This document shows positions 15,767-26,624 of a stretch of DNA of 64,000 bases, one piece after another (the stretch's first letter is position 1; every line of letters begins with the position of its first letter). The notes under the pieces were generated by a model. It saw only the letters and a program-made list of their open reading frames with translations. It was not told the DNA's origin and ran no database searches. The stretch comes from Craterostigma plantagineum (taxonomy: Eukaryota > Streptophyta > Magnoliopsida > Lamiales > Linderniaceae), in the NCBI GenBank assembly GCA_027422505.1, contig JAPQWV010000405.1, positions 124,001-188,000 on the forward strand, in the 5' to 3' direction. Position numbers and translations under genes: made by a program.

Positions 15767-16421
15767 CCGTAAAACCTCTATAAATTAATAACACTGGGAC
15801 CATGGAATTTTATTAATTTAGAAAGATATTAATAAATCGATAAATTAATATTTTATTAATAGAGACTCTTTAAATTCAACAAATATGAAACGGTAAATGA
15901 ATTCAAATAAGTTTCATTAATTATATTCATGTACAAAAAACAATTACAAGTGTGAATTAATGAAAAATATCGTTTCAAATTAGTAAAGGTCAAATGCTCT
16001 CTGAATATCATTGAAGCATCGTTCAAACAACTTTGAGAAGGGTCGGAATATTAAGCAACACAAAAATGTGACAACAACGCTTCACAATTTTTGGTTGTAG
16101 CTAGAGAACTCGACATCGGAAATTGATTGCAATTAAAAAAAGTTGGGGATGAAATCCAATTAAATTAAATTTAAGAAAATCTTGTAACAAATAGATTCTT
16201 ATTTTAGAAATTTCCATAATTTATAATTGTAATTTTATGAATTATTAATTTAGAGTTTTAATGGGACCTAATAATTACAAAGGAATTTTCAAAAAAGTTA
16301 CTAGCTTATTATCTTATCAAATTTGACTATTTTTAACAAAGGTCCAGGTCGGGATCGGAAGATTTTATTATTTTAAAGAGGTTATTAATTTATCGAGTAT
16401 TAATTTATAGAGGTTTTACTG
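15767..16421. mobile_element. Emigrant-like MITE (pogo/Tc1-mariner group), 655 bp
   Basis: The left end reads CCGTAAAACCTCTATAAATT and the right end, reverse-complemented, CAGTAAAACCTCTATAAATT, so the TIRs are near-perfect over at least 24 bp. The element is flanked by TA on both sides (15765-15766 and 16422-16423), the target duplication of Tc1-mariner and pogo elements. The TIR sequence matches what I recall of the Arabidopsis Emigrant family. There is no coding capacity. A second member lies at 42993-43476. Confidence 0.8.
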
Positions 16422-16428
16422 TAGTTTG

Positions 16429-16659
16429 ATTTTGGGTCACTATGTTTGCCAGTTATAAAACTAGGTCACAAAGTGTGATAGCTATAAAATTGGGTCACTA
16501 GTTACAAAACTAGGTCACTAACTAAGTATGTATAGTAACAAAACTAGGTCACTAAGTATGTATATAATAAGAAAAAAGAGATAAGTGACCCAATTTTGTA
16601 ACTATATGCATATTTAGTGGCTTAGTTTCGTAATTAACAAACATAGTGATCCAAAATTA
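16429..16659. mobile_element. Second MITE abutting the Emigrant-like element, about 230 bp
   Basis: An inverted repeat of about 40 bp bounds this block: ATTTTGGGTCACTATGTTTG at the left and its complement, with a single mismatch in the first 20 bases, at 16640-16659. Inside are four short copies of an AACTAGGTCACTA-type phrase. It starts only 8 bp after the neighbouring element, so one probably landed next to the other. I found no certain target duplication. Confidence 0.6.
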
Positions 16660-17053
16660 AAAATTGACATACCCAAATTACCCATTTTTTTTCCTATTTT
16701 ACCATTACAAAATTTCAAACAACTTGGGCTCTGAAGGATTCAAGATAGGCTAGTAGATTTTTTCTTACTGATTCAAGTCGTTATGAGATCTCAAACTTCA
16801 TGGCTTTTCTCTTTCTGACCAAATCCCCCATTAAAAGATAATTTATGATTGAACACAGAACAAGTTGTGGCGATGGATGTTAACAACTGATTGGCTTCAC
16901 CGCCACAAGAAAAGTCCACACAATCTATCTTTTAAATCCCTCATCTGCTGTACTCCATTCAAGAAACTGCGGTCTGCTCTCTTCATTAGGGAGCTCACCC
17001 AATTCATCTTCTCCGCACAAATCCAATAGAAAAAGAAAGAAAGCTAGACAACA

Positions 17054-18352
17054 ATGGCCATTAGCCTATCCTCATCCTCATCTCTCAGGTTCATCAATAC
17101 AAGCACACATGTGTCCAAACCTTTCTTACTCTCTTCTCCATCCTCGAACTTTTGCAAGAAGGACCAGTTTTTACTCCAAGGATTGAACTTTCGACGAGTT
17201 AAGAACAAAAAGCTTCGAACTTTGGCAATAGCTGGGCTCGATCTTGGTGGGTTTCAGAGCGCCCAATCATTCCTCGAAGCTGCTGGGGTATTAACCGCCA
17301 TTGTCACCGTCCACGAAGCTGGTCATTTCCTTGCTGCTCATCTTCAGGGCATTCACGTGAGTAAATTTGCAGTGGGGTTTGGTCCAATCTTGGCTAGGTT
17401 CAATTCCAAAAACGTAGAGTATTCAATTAGAGCCATTCCCCTCGGTGGTTTTGTGGGTTTCCCAGATAATGATCCCAATAGTGATATCCCAGTGGACGAT
17501 GTGAATCTGCTCAAAAACAGACCAATCTTCGACAGGGCTCTAGTCATCTCAGCTGGGGTGATAGCCAACATAGTATTTGCTTACACAATCATTTTTGTTC
17601 AAATAGCATCCGTTGGATTACCTGTCCAAGAATCTTTCCCCGGCGTCCTCGTGCCCGAAGTCAGGCCGTTTTCGGCTGCTTCGAGGGACGGTCTGTTGTC
17701 CGGCGATGTCATCTTAGGCTTAGACAACATCGAACTTTCCAAACCTAGTCCGAGTTTAGTCTCCCAAGTGGTCGATGTCGTAAGAAGAAGTCCCAAGAAA
17801 AACGTAGTCTTCAACATCGCTCGTGGGGGCGAAAATGTGAAGGTCGAAGTGACCCCTGACGTGAATCCCGACGGCAGCGGCAAAATCGGAGTTCAGCTGT
17901 CCCAAAACATTAAGCTGACGAGAATCCATCCGAAGGATGCTTTAGATGTCTTTCGCCTCGCCGGGCAAGAGTTTAAGGATCTTACTTGGAACGTCGTCGA
18001 CGGTCTGAAGCAGACAGTCGTGAACTTTTCTCAGGCGGCTAGCAAAATTTCTGGGCCAGTGGCTATCTTAGCGGTTGGGGCTGAGGTTGCGAAATCGAAC
18101 GCCGACGGTCTCTATCAGTTTGCGGCGATTTTGAACCTTAACCTAGCTGTGATAAACCTTCTTCCTTTTCCCGCCTTGGACGGTGGTTCTCTGGCGTTGA
18201 TACTCGCCGAGGCGGTGAGGGGTGGGAGAAAGATCCCTTCTGAGGTTGAGCAGAGGATTATGTCGTCGGGGGTTACGGTGGTTGTATTTCTTGGGGTTTT
18301 TCTTCTTGTCCGCGACACTCTGAGCCTTAATTTCATCAGAGGTTTGCCGTAG
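17054..18352 (+). CDS. ARASP: Chloroplast site-2 metalloprotease (ARASP/RseP type)
   Basis: An intronless 432-residue gene. Site-2 proteases cut transmembrane helices inside the membrane; the plant ARASP type sits in the plastid envelope or thylakoid. Residues 1 to about 58 are Ser-rich and basic, a plausible transit peptide. The zinc ligands lie in HEAGH at 87-91, within a transmembrane helix. A PDZ domain spans about 195-285 (GVLVPEVRPFSAASRDGLLSGD). The third zinc ligand lies in the LDGG block at 375-378, preceded by NLNLAVINLLPFPA. All catalytic residues are present, so it should be active, unlike EGY3-type pseudo-proteases. The length and the one-exon structure match the bacterial-type RseP branch. 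Confidence 0.93.
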   Translation: MAISLSSSSSLRFINTSTHVSKPFLLSSPSSNFCKKDQFLLQGLNFRRVKNKKLRTLAIAGLDLGGFQSAQSFLEAAGVLTAIVTVHEAGHFLAAHLQGIHVSKFAVGFGPILARFNSKNVEYSIRAIPLGGFVGFPDNDPNSDIPVDDVNLLKNRPIFDRALVISAGVIANIVFAYTIIFVQIASVGLPVQESFPGVLVPEVRPFSAASRDGLLSGDVILGLDNIELSKPSPSLVSQVVDVVRRSPKKNVVFNIARGGENVKVEVTPDVNPDGSGKIGVQLSQNIKLTRIHPKDALDVFRLAGQEFKDLTWNVVDGLKQTVVNFSQAASKISGPVAILAVGAEVAKSNADGLYQFAAILNLNLAVINLLPFPALDGGSLALILAEAVRGGRKIPSEVEQRIMSSGVTVVVFLGVFLLVRDTLSLNFIRGLP

Positions 18353-18617
18353 TGAGTGCCTTTTTGAGTTTTAGAAGATGGATTTAAAGTATGCAGTCGT
18401 TGCTCATAGTCATCTTTGAGATTGAGATGCATTTATTTGTAGTGAATTCATTACATTATGTAATACTATCACTTTGAATGTAATCACACTGATTTTGGTA
18501 AGTATAGAAAGAGACTGTAGACACACACAGAATACAGATACACACTTGAAGAGTAAATAAAGGTAGGCGGCGTACACAACAATCGAAAACAAAAAAGATG
18601 TGTTAATAGTTGGTGTA
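18353..18617. other. Short convergent spacer
   Basis: The 3' UTRs of the protease gene (+) and the glycine-rich protein gene (-) meet here. Nothing else is seen. Confidence 0.5.
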
Positions 18618-19418
18618 TTAACGTCCGCCGCCGCCGACGCCACTTCCAACACCAACACCACGGCCAGCACCGCCGCCGACACCAATCCCCACACCAACGC
18701 CAACACCGATCCCAACCCCTCCACCGCCACCTAAGCCTCCACCAGCTCCTCCACCTATGCCTCCACCGGCGCCGCCGATTCCTCCACCTCCAACGCCGCC
18801 GCCGGCACCGAAACCACCCCCATGACCCGACCCTCCGCCAATACCTCCACCGCCGCCGCCGCCGCCGCCTCCACCTCCACCTCCAGCTCCTCCTCCAAGG
18901 CCACCACCTACACCACCGCCGGCTCCGAACCCACCGCCGTGACCAGACCCTCCACCAAGACCACCACCACCTCCTCCTCCACCTCCGCCTCCGCCGCCGC
19001 CACCACCTCCAAGACCCCCGGCACCACCTACACCCCCGCCTGCTCCAAATCCACCTCCTGAACCAGAACCACCGCCAATGCCTCCACCACCACCGCTTCC
19101 ACCTCCGCCTCCACCACCAAGGCCGCCACCGCCGCCGACTCCACCACCTACACCTCCACCGGCACCAAATCCTCCGCCTTGGCCGGAACCACCTCCTACA
19201 CCTCCTCCTCCGCCTCCACCAAAGCCGCCGCCGCCACCAACTCCGCCGCCGGCCCCACCACGCCCTGGCCCACGCCCGAAGCAGCCTCTTCTGCTGAACC
19301 GACAATCACCATCACGTCCAAATTGAGCTTCAACGCTTACTGAAATCAAATTCAAAGCGACAAGCAACACTAAAAGAAGAAAACCACACGACCATTTCCT
19401 ATTACATGAGAGACCCAT
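18618..19418 (-). CDS. Glycine-rich cell wall structural protein
   Basis: A single exon encodes 266 residues. The signal peptide is clear: a short charged head, then FLLLVLLVALNLISV, with likely cleavage after VEA at about residue 31. The mature part has a short charged start with two cysteines (DGDCRFSRRGCFGRG) and then about 215 residues of GGxGGG and GGGFGAGGGVG repeats. Long Gly runs alternate with GGSGHGGGFGAG units at regular spacing, five units by eye. Such proteins are deposited in protoxylem and other walls. I chose the ATG at 19418 because it begins directly before the signal peptide; an upstream in-frame ATG at 19523 gives no better sorting signal. Repeat-driven length variation between alleles is likely. 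Confidence 0.88.
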   Translation of the reverse strand: MGLSCNRKWSCGFLLLVLLVALNLISVSVEAQFGRDGDCRFSRRGCFGRGPGRGGAGGGVGGGGGFGGGGGGGVGGGSGQGGGFGAGGGVGGGVGGGGGLGGGGGGGSGGGGGIGGGSGSGGGFGAGGGVGGAGGLGGGGGGGGGGGGGGGGGLGGGSGHGGGFGAGGGVGGGLGGGAGGGGGGGGGGGGGGIGGGSGHGGGFGAGGGVGGGGIGGAGGGIGGGAGGGLGGGGGVGIGVGVGVGIGVGGGAGRGVGVGSGVGGGGR

Positions 19419-20296
19419 ATTTCTTTTGATTCTCAATCTATAATACTTCACTTCACTCTCTGCATGCATGCATTGTCGTCTTATTTGCTCGTATATATAC
19501 TTACTAGCTAGGCCGATTGTCAACTTGCCAATAATTATTTGATGTGTTAACTGAGCAGGGTTATACCAGACCCAACGCGTTAGAGTAGTTGAGAGATTGC
19601 ATTTAAAGCAGCAAATTGGACACTCCTCAGGTCAACGACGTACGGTTATGAGAAACTAAGTATTCAGATCGCAATCTTCTGTTATAATTGCATGCACTTA
19701 CTTATTTTTCAAATAAAGAAAAACTAATAAGAAGAGAAGACGACGACTGGGTCCGAGACATGCTTCTGACCGATCGGATATTAATTGCATTGGAGGAACA
19801 ACTTATGTATGTGTGAACACTTTGGTGGATTCTTTCAATTTTATATGGCTTTCAATAGTCAACGAATTTTCATTACCCAGCGACCAACTAATCTCTTTTA
19901 TCAGTTATTGCAGTTATTAAGCAATCCAACTAAACAGTGGCATTACATTGTATAACGAAGCTCATGATTATTGCGAATAGAACTATCTCTTGGAAATATT
20001 ATTTAGTACCAGCCTAGCTTGTTTCTTTGGGGGTGTTCCAGCCTATAATTGCTGTTCTAGCACTGTCCATAATCACATTCAGGTTGTTCAATTGAAAATA
20101 AATCACAACACACGATTGAAAATAATGACATAAATCAACAATTTCCAAGTTCCATGGAGTTCCCATCCCACGTACAACAATTGTTCTTCCGCAGCTTAAA
20201 GAAAAGCAAGTCGTAATTTAGACAGAAACAGAACATGGAATGTAACTGTACATTCTACGACAAATCGCCACAGCTCACTCAAACCATCCAATCATC
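19419..20296. other. Spacer between the glycine-rich protein promoter and EBS
   Basis: I see promoter sequence for the minus-strand glycine-rich gene, with TATATAT near 19490-19500, and the 3' region of the EBS gene. No other feature. Confidence 0.5.
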
Positions 20297-21893
20297 TTAC
20301 CTTCTTCTTCTCTTCGGCTCAACCTAACCAAAAAAGAAAGATTGAAAAAGAAAATCAAGATGATTGAGTGTCGAACGATTTCAGTTTCAATAGTGCGTGC
20401 GAGTAAGGCCCTTCTCTTTACCTGTGCTTCGACAACTTCAGACCCGTGGAATGAGTTATGGGATCTTCTTGCATCGTCATCAGACGAACAATCAGAACAG
20501 AGAAACTGCTCCAATTTCTTCGCATCTTCAATGGTCATGCCCATGCACGAAGGATGGAACCTTCAAATATAAGAACATGTACTAAGTTTGTATTACCCAA
20601 AAAAAAAATGAAAATCTGGTCAAGAATGAGGTTTGTATACCAATCTTTGCATCCTTCACACTGCACCATGAGATCATCAGGGTTATAAGGCATCTCACAC
20701 TTGCAGTAACTTCAAGGTCAACACAGTATTATGAAGATAAAAATAAAGGGGATCTCAACATTAGATTCAAAAATTGTATCTTTACGCAACAATAAAAAGG
20801 GTCCTAACGAGCAAGAACTCACACAGCAACACGATCAGGGGTGAAGCTGCCCGTGGCAGCTTTGTATTCGAACCTACAGAAATAATCCTCCGCCCCAACG
20901 TTTTCGAGCTTGGTGTAGTTCTTGAACGTGTGCACTGTGCACTTTCCTTCGATAGTGTGAGCGCTCTGCACATCATAGTGATCGGACAGAAAGAGTTCTT
21001 TCACGCCATGGAACTGTCTGCGCCCGCCCAGAGATTCCTCAGGGCGGTAGTACCACCTCACATGAACTTTCACGTTATTTCTGTGGTCAGCCTCAATCTT
21101 CTCCACTCTTGCAACATATGGAGGCTTGTCTGAATCAGAGGCCTTCATTAGCACACAATCGCCAGCTGCATAAGATTCAAGTAACTCAGTTTGTACTTCA
21201 TTTTATGAAGAACAAGAGACATACAAAGAGACAAGAGCATTTCAAGTGCGTGGATGAAGTAGAAAGCTGAGAATGAAGTATAAAACTTTATGCTGCATAT
21301 ATTATATATGAACCATATAGAAAAGGAAACAGACGTGGAGCTTCTGGAGAAAGTAACCAGAAAATGTGGTCTTTGGCTATAGATTTTGGCAAGAAAAAGA
21401 CAGATAAGGAAGATGCAATCTCCCAAATAAATGCAAGCTAACAATTTGTTTTCTTTCTCAGTTAAACCATAAAATTCAAAAAGGAAAATACATTCCCGTT
21501 TTCTAGGATCCTCGTATAAAAGAAGCACGACAAGAGATAAATACTAGCATAAACAACTTGACTGTAGATTTTGAAAGTAAATAAGATCATTCACGTGCTG
21601 TATAACCCCTTCGAATATCTTCTCGCGACTAAATCTAAAAAAGGCACATTTTTTTAGCTCAAACACTTCCCATTTCACCGCAGATTGCTCACGCGCACCC
21701 CCAAAATTGTTATCCGCAATATCCTCCACAGCAAACCATGTTAATAACCCAAGAAGAAAGTAAGACCAAGTAAAAAAAAACCCACTGCTAAAGAACAATT
21801 AGAGGTATAAGGGGAATTACGTCTGACAACTTTGTGGGTGCCTTTGATAGTGTAAGATTCAAGGTCTTTCTTCCCTGGCTTCGTCTTCGCCAT
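20297..21893 (-). CDS. EBS: Chromatin reader with BAH and PHD domains, EBS (EARLY BOLTING IN SHORT DAYS)
   Basis: Five exons, 21893..21821, 21165..20823, 20709..20641, 20560..20422 and 20323..20297, give 216 residues. EBS binds H3K27me3 through its BAH domain and H3K4me3 through its PHD finger, and represses floral genes such as FT. The start [20 protein letters not shown] leads into the BAH domain ([10 protein letters not shown] ... [17 protein letters not shown] ... SAHTIEGKC ... [19 protein letters not shown]), about residues 25-140. The PHD finger is complete: CKC, CEGCKDW, HPSC and CSDC ligands at about 140-190. The last exon encodes only VEPKRRRR, a nuclear-signal-like tail. Sequence is closer to EBS than to SHL in the [17 protein letters not shown] block. 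Exon order and phases agree throughout. Confidence 0.95.
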
Positions 21894-22133
21894 CCCGCGA
21901 CTATTATTTGCTTAACGATTAGCTACTGAAATTGATATAAATCGTGAGGGAAAAAAGAAAACCCTAGCTGATGGAGTTTGGGTTTCGTGATGAAAGAGAG
22001 AGAGAGAATTCGACCAAAGAATTTGCTCGTCTTAACAATGGTTATCAGTCCTTTCTTCGTTTACTACTGTCATTTCAGCTCTTTTAATGACCAACAAAAC
22101 ATCAGATTAAAATAAATAACTTTGATAAGTCAA

Positions 22134-22291
22134 GGATGTGTTTGGCGTACGAAATTTACTGCGTAAAAAGAAAATGAAAATGAATGGCATGGCAAACATC
22201 GAACAATTGTACGTTACGTGTCGTGTGTCCTTAGTACCATCACACGTTTTCTTTTATTTTACGCAACGAATTCCGCATACCAAACGCATCC
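22134..22291. mobile_element. Small MITE with long terminal inverted repeats, 158 bp
   Basis: The left end GGATGTGTTTGGCGTACGAA is mirrored by the right end, which reverse-complements to GGATGCGTTTGGTATGCGGA. Similarity continues for about 40 bp (GCGTAAAA). No exact target duplication is visible, so superfamily placement is open. Confidence 0.6.
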
Positions 22292-22550
22292 AAATTAAAA
22301 AAATCGGTGCTTGAAAAAATTTTGCGAATTTGAACGACTTTATTTCCCCATAGCTTGCATGCATCAAAATAATTTACTGAGCGGCTAAATAGCCATTAAC
22401 ATCTTTCATGTAATGAATTTTATGAATCTGAAACGATTTTTTTTTCGACAGTTTTCATGCGTTAAAATAATTAGTAGCTAAAGAGGCATAGCCACTAACA
22501 TCTGTTGCGAAAAAAATCGATCATTCGATGGGATAAAAAACTAATGGGCA

Positions 22551-22932
22551 TTTTCATTTCAGGCCCTCCCATAACTATCATTTAGGATTCAGGCCCTCTT
22601 GGCAAAAAACTTAGTTTTAAGGACTCATTTTTGTGCAGTACCACTTCATTGCTCTTACATACCAGTATGTTGAAATTCTATACCACAAAACCAATTTTTG
22701 TACCAGTTTATGATCATCTGATAACTGTTTATTTTCTGCAGTACCACTTTATTGCTTTGACATATCAGTATGTTCAAAGTTTGTAACACAAAACGATCAT
22801 TCTATACTAGTTCATATATCTCTCGTACCACTTTTTTACACCACACAAAATAGGTCATTTAACCTAAAAAATTCTCAAACAGGGCCTGAATTCGAAATCA
22901 AACCCTTAATGGGGCCTGATTTCGAATTACCC
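22551..22932. mobile_element. Probable non-autonomous DNA element carrying GTACCACTT-type repeats
   Basis: Imperfect terminal inverted repeats, GGGCATTTTCATTTCAGGCC and the complement of GGCCTGATTTCGAATTACCC, bound about 380 bp. Inside, short phrases such as GTACCACTTCATTGCT and GTACCACTTTATTGCT recur. A related block, without clear ends, sits at 27170-27365. Confidence 0.5.
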
Positions 22933-24866
22933 AGAAAACAAAGACAGATATCACTAAATCCACTCAATCATATTTTGTATAATCAATTGTTATTGAGACT
23001 TTAGAAATTGGGTCACTAATAGGCCCAATCCGATATGGGTTTACCGCTACAAGCCCACCTTAGCTGCCCTGTTGTTTGTTGTCGTTAGTTAACTATACTT
23101 AAAATTCGTAATATATTATTTATTACTATTGTTGTTACTGCTAATTGCTATTACTAGTACGCATGACATTTTCTATCCTTTTGTTTTCGTATTTATTTAT
23201 TTCATGAAGTATTATGCGGTTGACGTTGGAGTTTGCATTAACTCCAAGACCAAACATATGACATGTATTTAACTTCATGAAACTCAACTTTGATCTTGCA
23301 TAATACCCTCATCAAATGCAATAACAAATCCAAGAAATACTCATAAATATAAGAAAACGTATTTAGTGCCGTTCATTGCTCCTTATTCTCCGTTACTTGT
23401 TCATGAATGAATGTTACTTCTCTTTCACTCATCTCAAAAAGAACTTCGAAACTATAAATATTTTGATTTTTTTAAAGAGAATATCTAGATATGTGCTCTT
23501 CTCCCAAGTCAAACACTCTTTCCCTTCCCTGTTATAAATGCAAAGCTACAAAGATGGCAAAAAGAAAGCACAACATCAAAGGGCTCACTTTCTCATTCAT
23601 GAACATCATTGTATTGGATTCCCATTTGCCCACTTCCAAGACACTTTTTCTTACAAAAGAAGTATCATTCTCGTGTCGTGGCCACAAAACAGCTGTCATA
23701 GTCGACCTAGAGTAAAAATAATTAATTATAGGATGTAAATAATATGTTGAAAACCCCTTTCAATAAAACAAACTTTACATTTATTTTTCCAGTAAACCTA
23801 ATACTTGATTTAACTTTAGAAGCTCGTAAGTTCATAAAAGAAAAGTGCTTATTAAAGTTTCCTCTTGTACGATACGCTTTTCATTTAAGCGTTGCCTCTT
23901 AACTACGCGTGACACCAGCAGAGATATGTATTCAAAAAGAGATAAATGCAAGGTTGCAGAACCCATGCATGAAGCAGAATAAAGTTATAAATAAAGATAG
24001 CAAATACAGAAAGAACAAATGCTTCACTCATACACATCAAATAAATTATAAAAAAGAAAATCACAATATTTATTAGAAGCAAAAAACGAAAAAAAAAACA
24101 GGATACTGCTAAAAAACTGCATCCATGCCACTGCCAAAGTAAAAAAAAAAAAGAAGTCTTCTCTTGATTTTTTCCGCAAATATATTACAGTATGCTAATC
24201 CATCATCAGTTGAAAGAACCTTTCTTTGATGTTGGTAGGCGAGAACAGTTAGTGAACGAACTTGAGATTCATTTCCTGAAAATACAGAAAACAAGCCCAT
24301 GATTACACATAACCACACCACAGCAAATAACGACAGGAAAAATGTGATTTTTTCTCCTTTCTCATGACATAAGCATTATGCATGTTTTATTATACTTTTA
24401 CACAGTACAAACAAGCACAATCAAATCAAACAGTTGGGAGGATTATGGATCAACATTGATGATGCAAGAACAATAATAATGCAGGCATAACTAATAATCA
24501 CACATCTCTTGCGACCCCATCACACAAACTAGCATGTGAACTTGTTTGCTAGTCAGACAACTTGGTCTTCGATCATGACCAACTTAGTTATGTGATGTGA
24601 CTTTACATATATATAATCATATTGTCCTCATCCCATCAAGAAAAGGATAACTTGGAATGAAGAACAATCAAAGCGTGACGTATCCATGTTTGGTCATAGG
24701 TATCTTTCTTGCAAGAATTTACCAGACCAACCAAAGGAAGCTTAAACAAGATTGAACTCAGATATTGAAGGAAAGAACATTGTACTATTACCATGAAGTT
24801 AGATTAGATAAAGAATATGGCAATACCTTGTATATTGGTGGGAAATCTCCATCCTTGTAAGAAGAT

Positions 24867-26624
24867 TCAATCCCTCCATGTCCTAATGAATATGCTAGTC
24901 AGCCTATTCGCAGACAGCCTCTGCAAAGCTTTCTTTGCACCTATCACTTCCATCTCGGTTAGCCTCTGTAAGTGCACGTAAGCACCGCCATCGATGAGCC
25001 TCTTACGACAGCCTTGGCTTCCTCCGGCCAATATTGCAGCCACCACAGAAACGGGGAACTTCTTTGACACCACTTCGCTCTTTAGATCCAACATTTGCAC
25101 AAGCCTTGTGAGGCTCTTGTCGTCCCTCACCATCTCCTTTCTGTTCGATTTCACCGTTAGCAGAGAGATTAATGCCTTGGAAGCAACTTCTTGTATTCCA
25201 TCGGGCTTTGTACGCTCCATCAGCTTCACAAGAGAAGGCATACAGCTGCTGATAGCCTTTTTGGTCCCTTCGCTCATCAACAGCTTGCCCAGCAATGAAG
25301 CAGAAACATGCTGCAACGTTGAGTTCCCGCTATATGTAAGAACATCTGCGAGTTTCAAGGCGAATTTGCTCGAATTGGAGAGAACTCTCAGGCTTTCATC
25401 GTACACAGAGAATGAGTAGATAGCACGTGAGACTTGCTCCAATGGAGCCATATCATTACCACACTCATAGAACAACCTTAACAATTTCTTCAGACAACCC
25501 TCCGTCAACAGCGATGCACGAATCTCGTCTACGCCCGACATTGCAAGAATCGACACGCAATCAGCTGCTTTTCCACAGATTTCGATGCTATTTCCATCAC
25601 CGATTAGGCTCGCCAAAACTGGGATTCCACCTTCATCAACGAAGGCAGTTCTTCCATCCTCGAAACCCAAGGCGTTCCTCAATCCCCCGACGGCAAACTC
25701 CTTAGCAACAACAGTGCTCGATCTACATAAATCGACTAAAGTAGCAATACCTCCATAGGCTGAAACAGCCCATGCGTTTTCTGGGTCGATCGTTATGCTC
25801 TCCACCACCATTGCAGCTTTCTCCTTCACAGCCACTGACCCAAATTCCATAACCCTCAATAAAGGCCCCAAAGCCCCTTCCTCAAAAACCCTCCTCCGTG
25901 CAATCTCACCACCTAATCGAACGATTTGAGACATTGCCTCCACTGCTAATTCCCTAATCCCAAAACCCTCATTGCCACAATTCCCATCAATCAACCTCAC
26001 CAAACACCCAAAATCACCTTCCCTGGCAACGACATTCGCCACTGTGTTCCCTTGATCATTCCCGCCGTGGGTTAATATGTAGAGTAGCGACTCGAGGGCC
26101 TCGCGCTTGAACTCTTGACCGCCGATTCTCAGCCTGAGAAAGAGATCCCTGACAAAGAATTCGACTTCTTCCACGTCGGCGTTTCTCGGGTCGGGTCGCG
26201 ACAGGACGATGGCGGATGCGTACGGCTGCAACACGCCGGAGCTAACGATGAGCTGTAAATCCGCGACGTGCTTCGACAACCAGTTAGCGGCCATGTCGAG
26301 ATCCGACTGCATCAGAAGCTTGCCGCGCGTGAGCTGGGGTTCCAAGCACAGCGCGTGGAGGTCGTCGACGCGCTTCAGCGTGTGGAAAAGCGAGGGCAAG
26401 AGAGGGGTGAGCAAAGGGTGGTGGTGGCTGTGAGCTTCGATTTGAGAGAGGAGTGTCTGTAGCGTGGTGAGGTGGTGGCGAAGGGTCTGCCACCTTGTCG
26501 GAAAGACGGCGATGTAGAGGGTCGAAGGCAGCAGGCCGCGGAGGAGAATCACGGCGGATTGAAGGGTCTCGGCGGAGGAGGGCGGTGCTGGGTCGCCGGA
26601 AGCCATTTCAGATGAGAATTTCAT
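24867..26624 (-). CDS. ARM-repeat protein, intronless
   Basis: One exon, 585 residues from the ATG at 26624 or 579 from the second ATG at 26606 (MASGDPAPP). The family are armadillo-repeat proteins of the plant PUB-ARM-like type without a U-box. Residues about 10-135 are a helical N-terminal module (ETLQSAVILLRGLLPSTLYI, LSQIEAH), as in plant PUB and ARO-type proteins. From about 170 to 560 there are about eight ARM-like repeats (IRELAVEAMSQIVRLGG, VKEKAAMVVESITID, VAKEFAVGGLRNALGF, ICGKAADCVSILAMSG, LQHVSASLLGKLL, IQEVASKALISLL). No U-box, F-box or kinase domain is present. Role unknown; protein scaffolding is likely. Confidence 0.88.
   Translation of the reverse strand: MKFSSEMASGDPAPPSSAETLQSAVILLRGLLPSTLYIAVFPTRWQTLRHHLTTLQTLLSQIEAHSHHHPLLTPLLPSLFHTLKRVDDLHALCLEPQLTRGKLLMQSDLDMAANWLSKHVADLQLIVSSGVLQPYASAIVLSRPDPRNADVEEVEFFVRDLFLRLRIGGQEFKREALESLLYILTHGGNDQGNTVANVVAREGDFGCLVRLIDGNCGNEGFGIRELAVEAMSQIVRLGGEIARRRVFEEGALGPLLRVMEFGSVAVKEKAAMVVESITIDPENAWAVSAYGGIATLVDLCRSSTVVAKEFAVGGLRNALGFEDGRTAFVDEGGIPVLASLIGDGNSIEICGKAADCVSILAMSGVDEIRASLLTEGCLKKLLRLFYECGNDMAPLEQVSRAIYSFSVYDESLRVLSNSSKFALKLADVLTYSGNSTLQHVSASLLGKLLMSEGTKKAISSCMPSLVKLMERTKPDGIQEVASKALISLLTVKSNRKEMVRDDKSLTRLVQMLDLKSEVVSKKFPVSVVAAILAGGSQGCRKRLIDGGAYVHLQRLTEMEVIGAKKALQRLSANRLTSIFIRTWRD

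Larger units (their letters stand above)
21894..24866. other. Large AT-rich spacer with MITE remnants
   Basis: About 3 kb lies between EBS and the ARM-repeat gene. It holds two transposon-like blocks listed separately. Open frames at 23491-23715 and 24109-24321 (minus) have no recognisable features. An imperfect direct repeat of about 50 bp occurs at 22356-22402 and 22454-22502 (CATCAAAATAATTTACTGAG versus CGTTAAAATAATTAGTAGC). Confidence 0.5.

Noticed and set aside
18822..19326. Plus-strand Pro-rich and Thr/Ser-rich open frames
   Set aside because: They are the complement of the glycine-rich protein gene; Gly codons read as Pro or Thr on the other strand. The minus-strand frame has a proper signal peptide.
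24109..24321. Minus-strand 70-codon frame 3' of the ARM-repeat gene
   Set aside because: No domain or homologue I recognise, and poly-A/T runs make up much of it.
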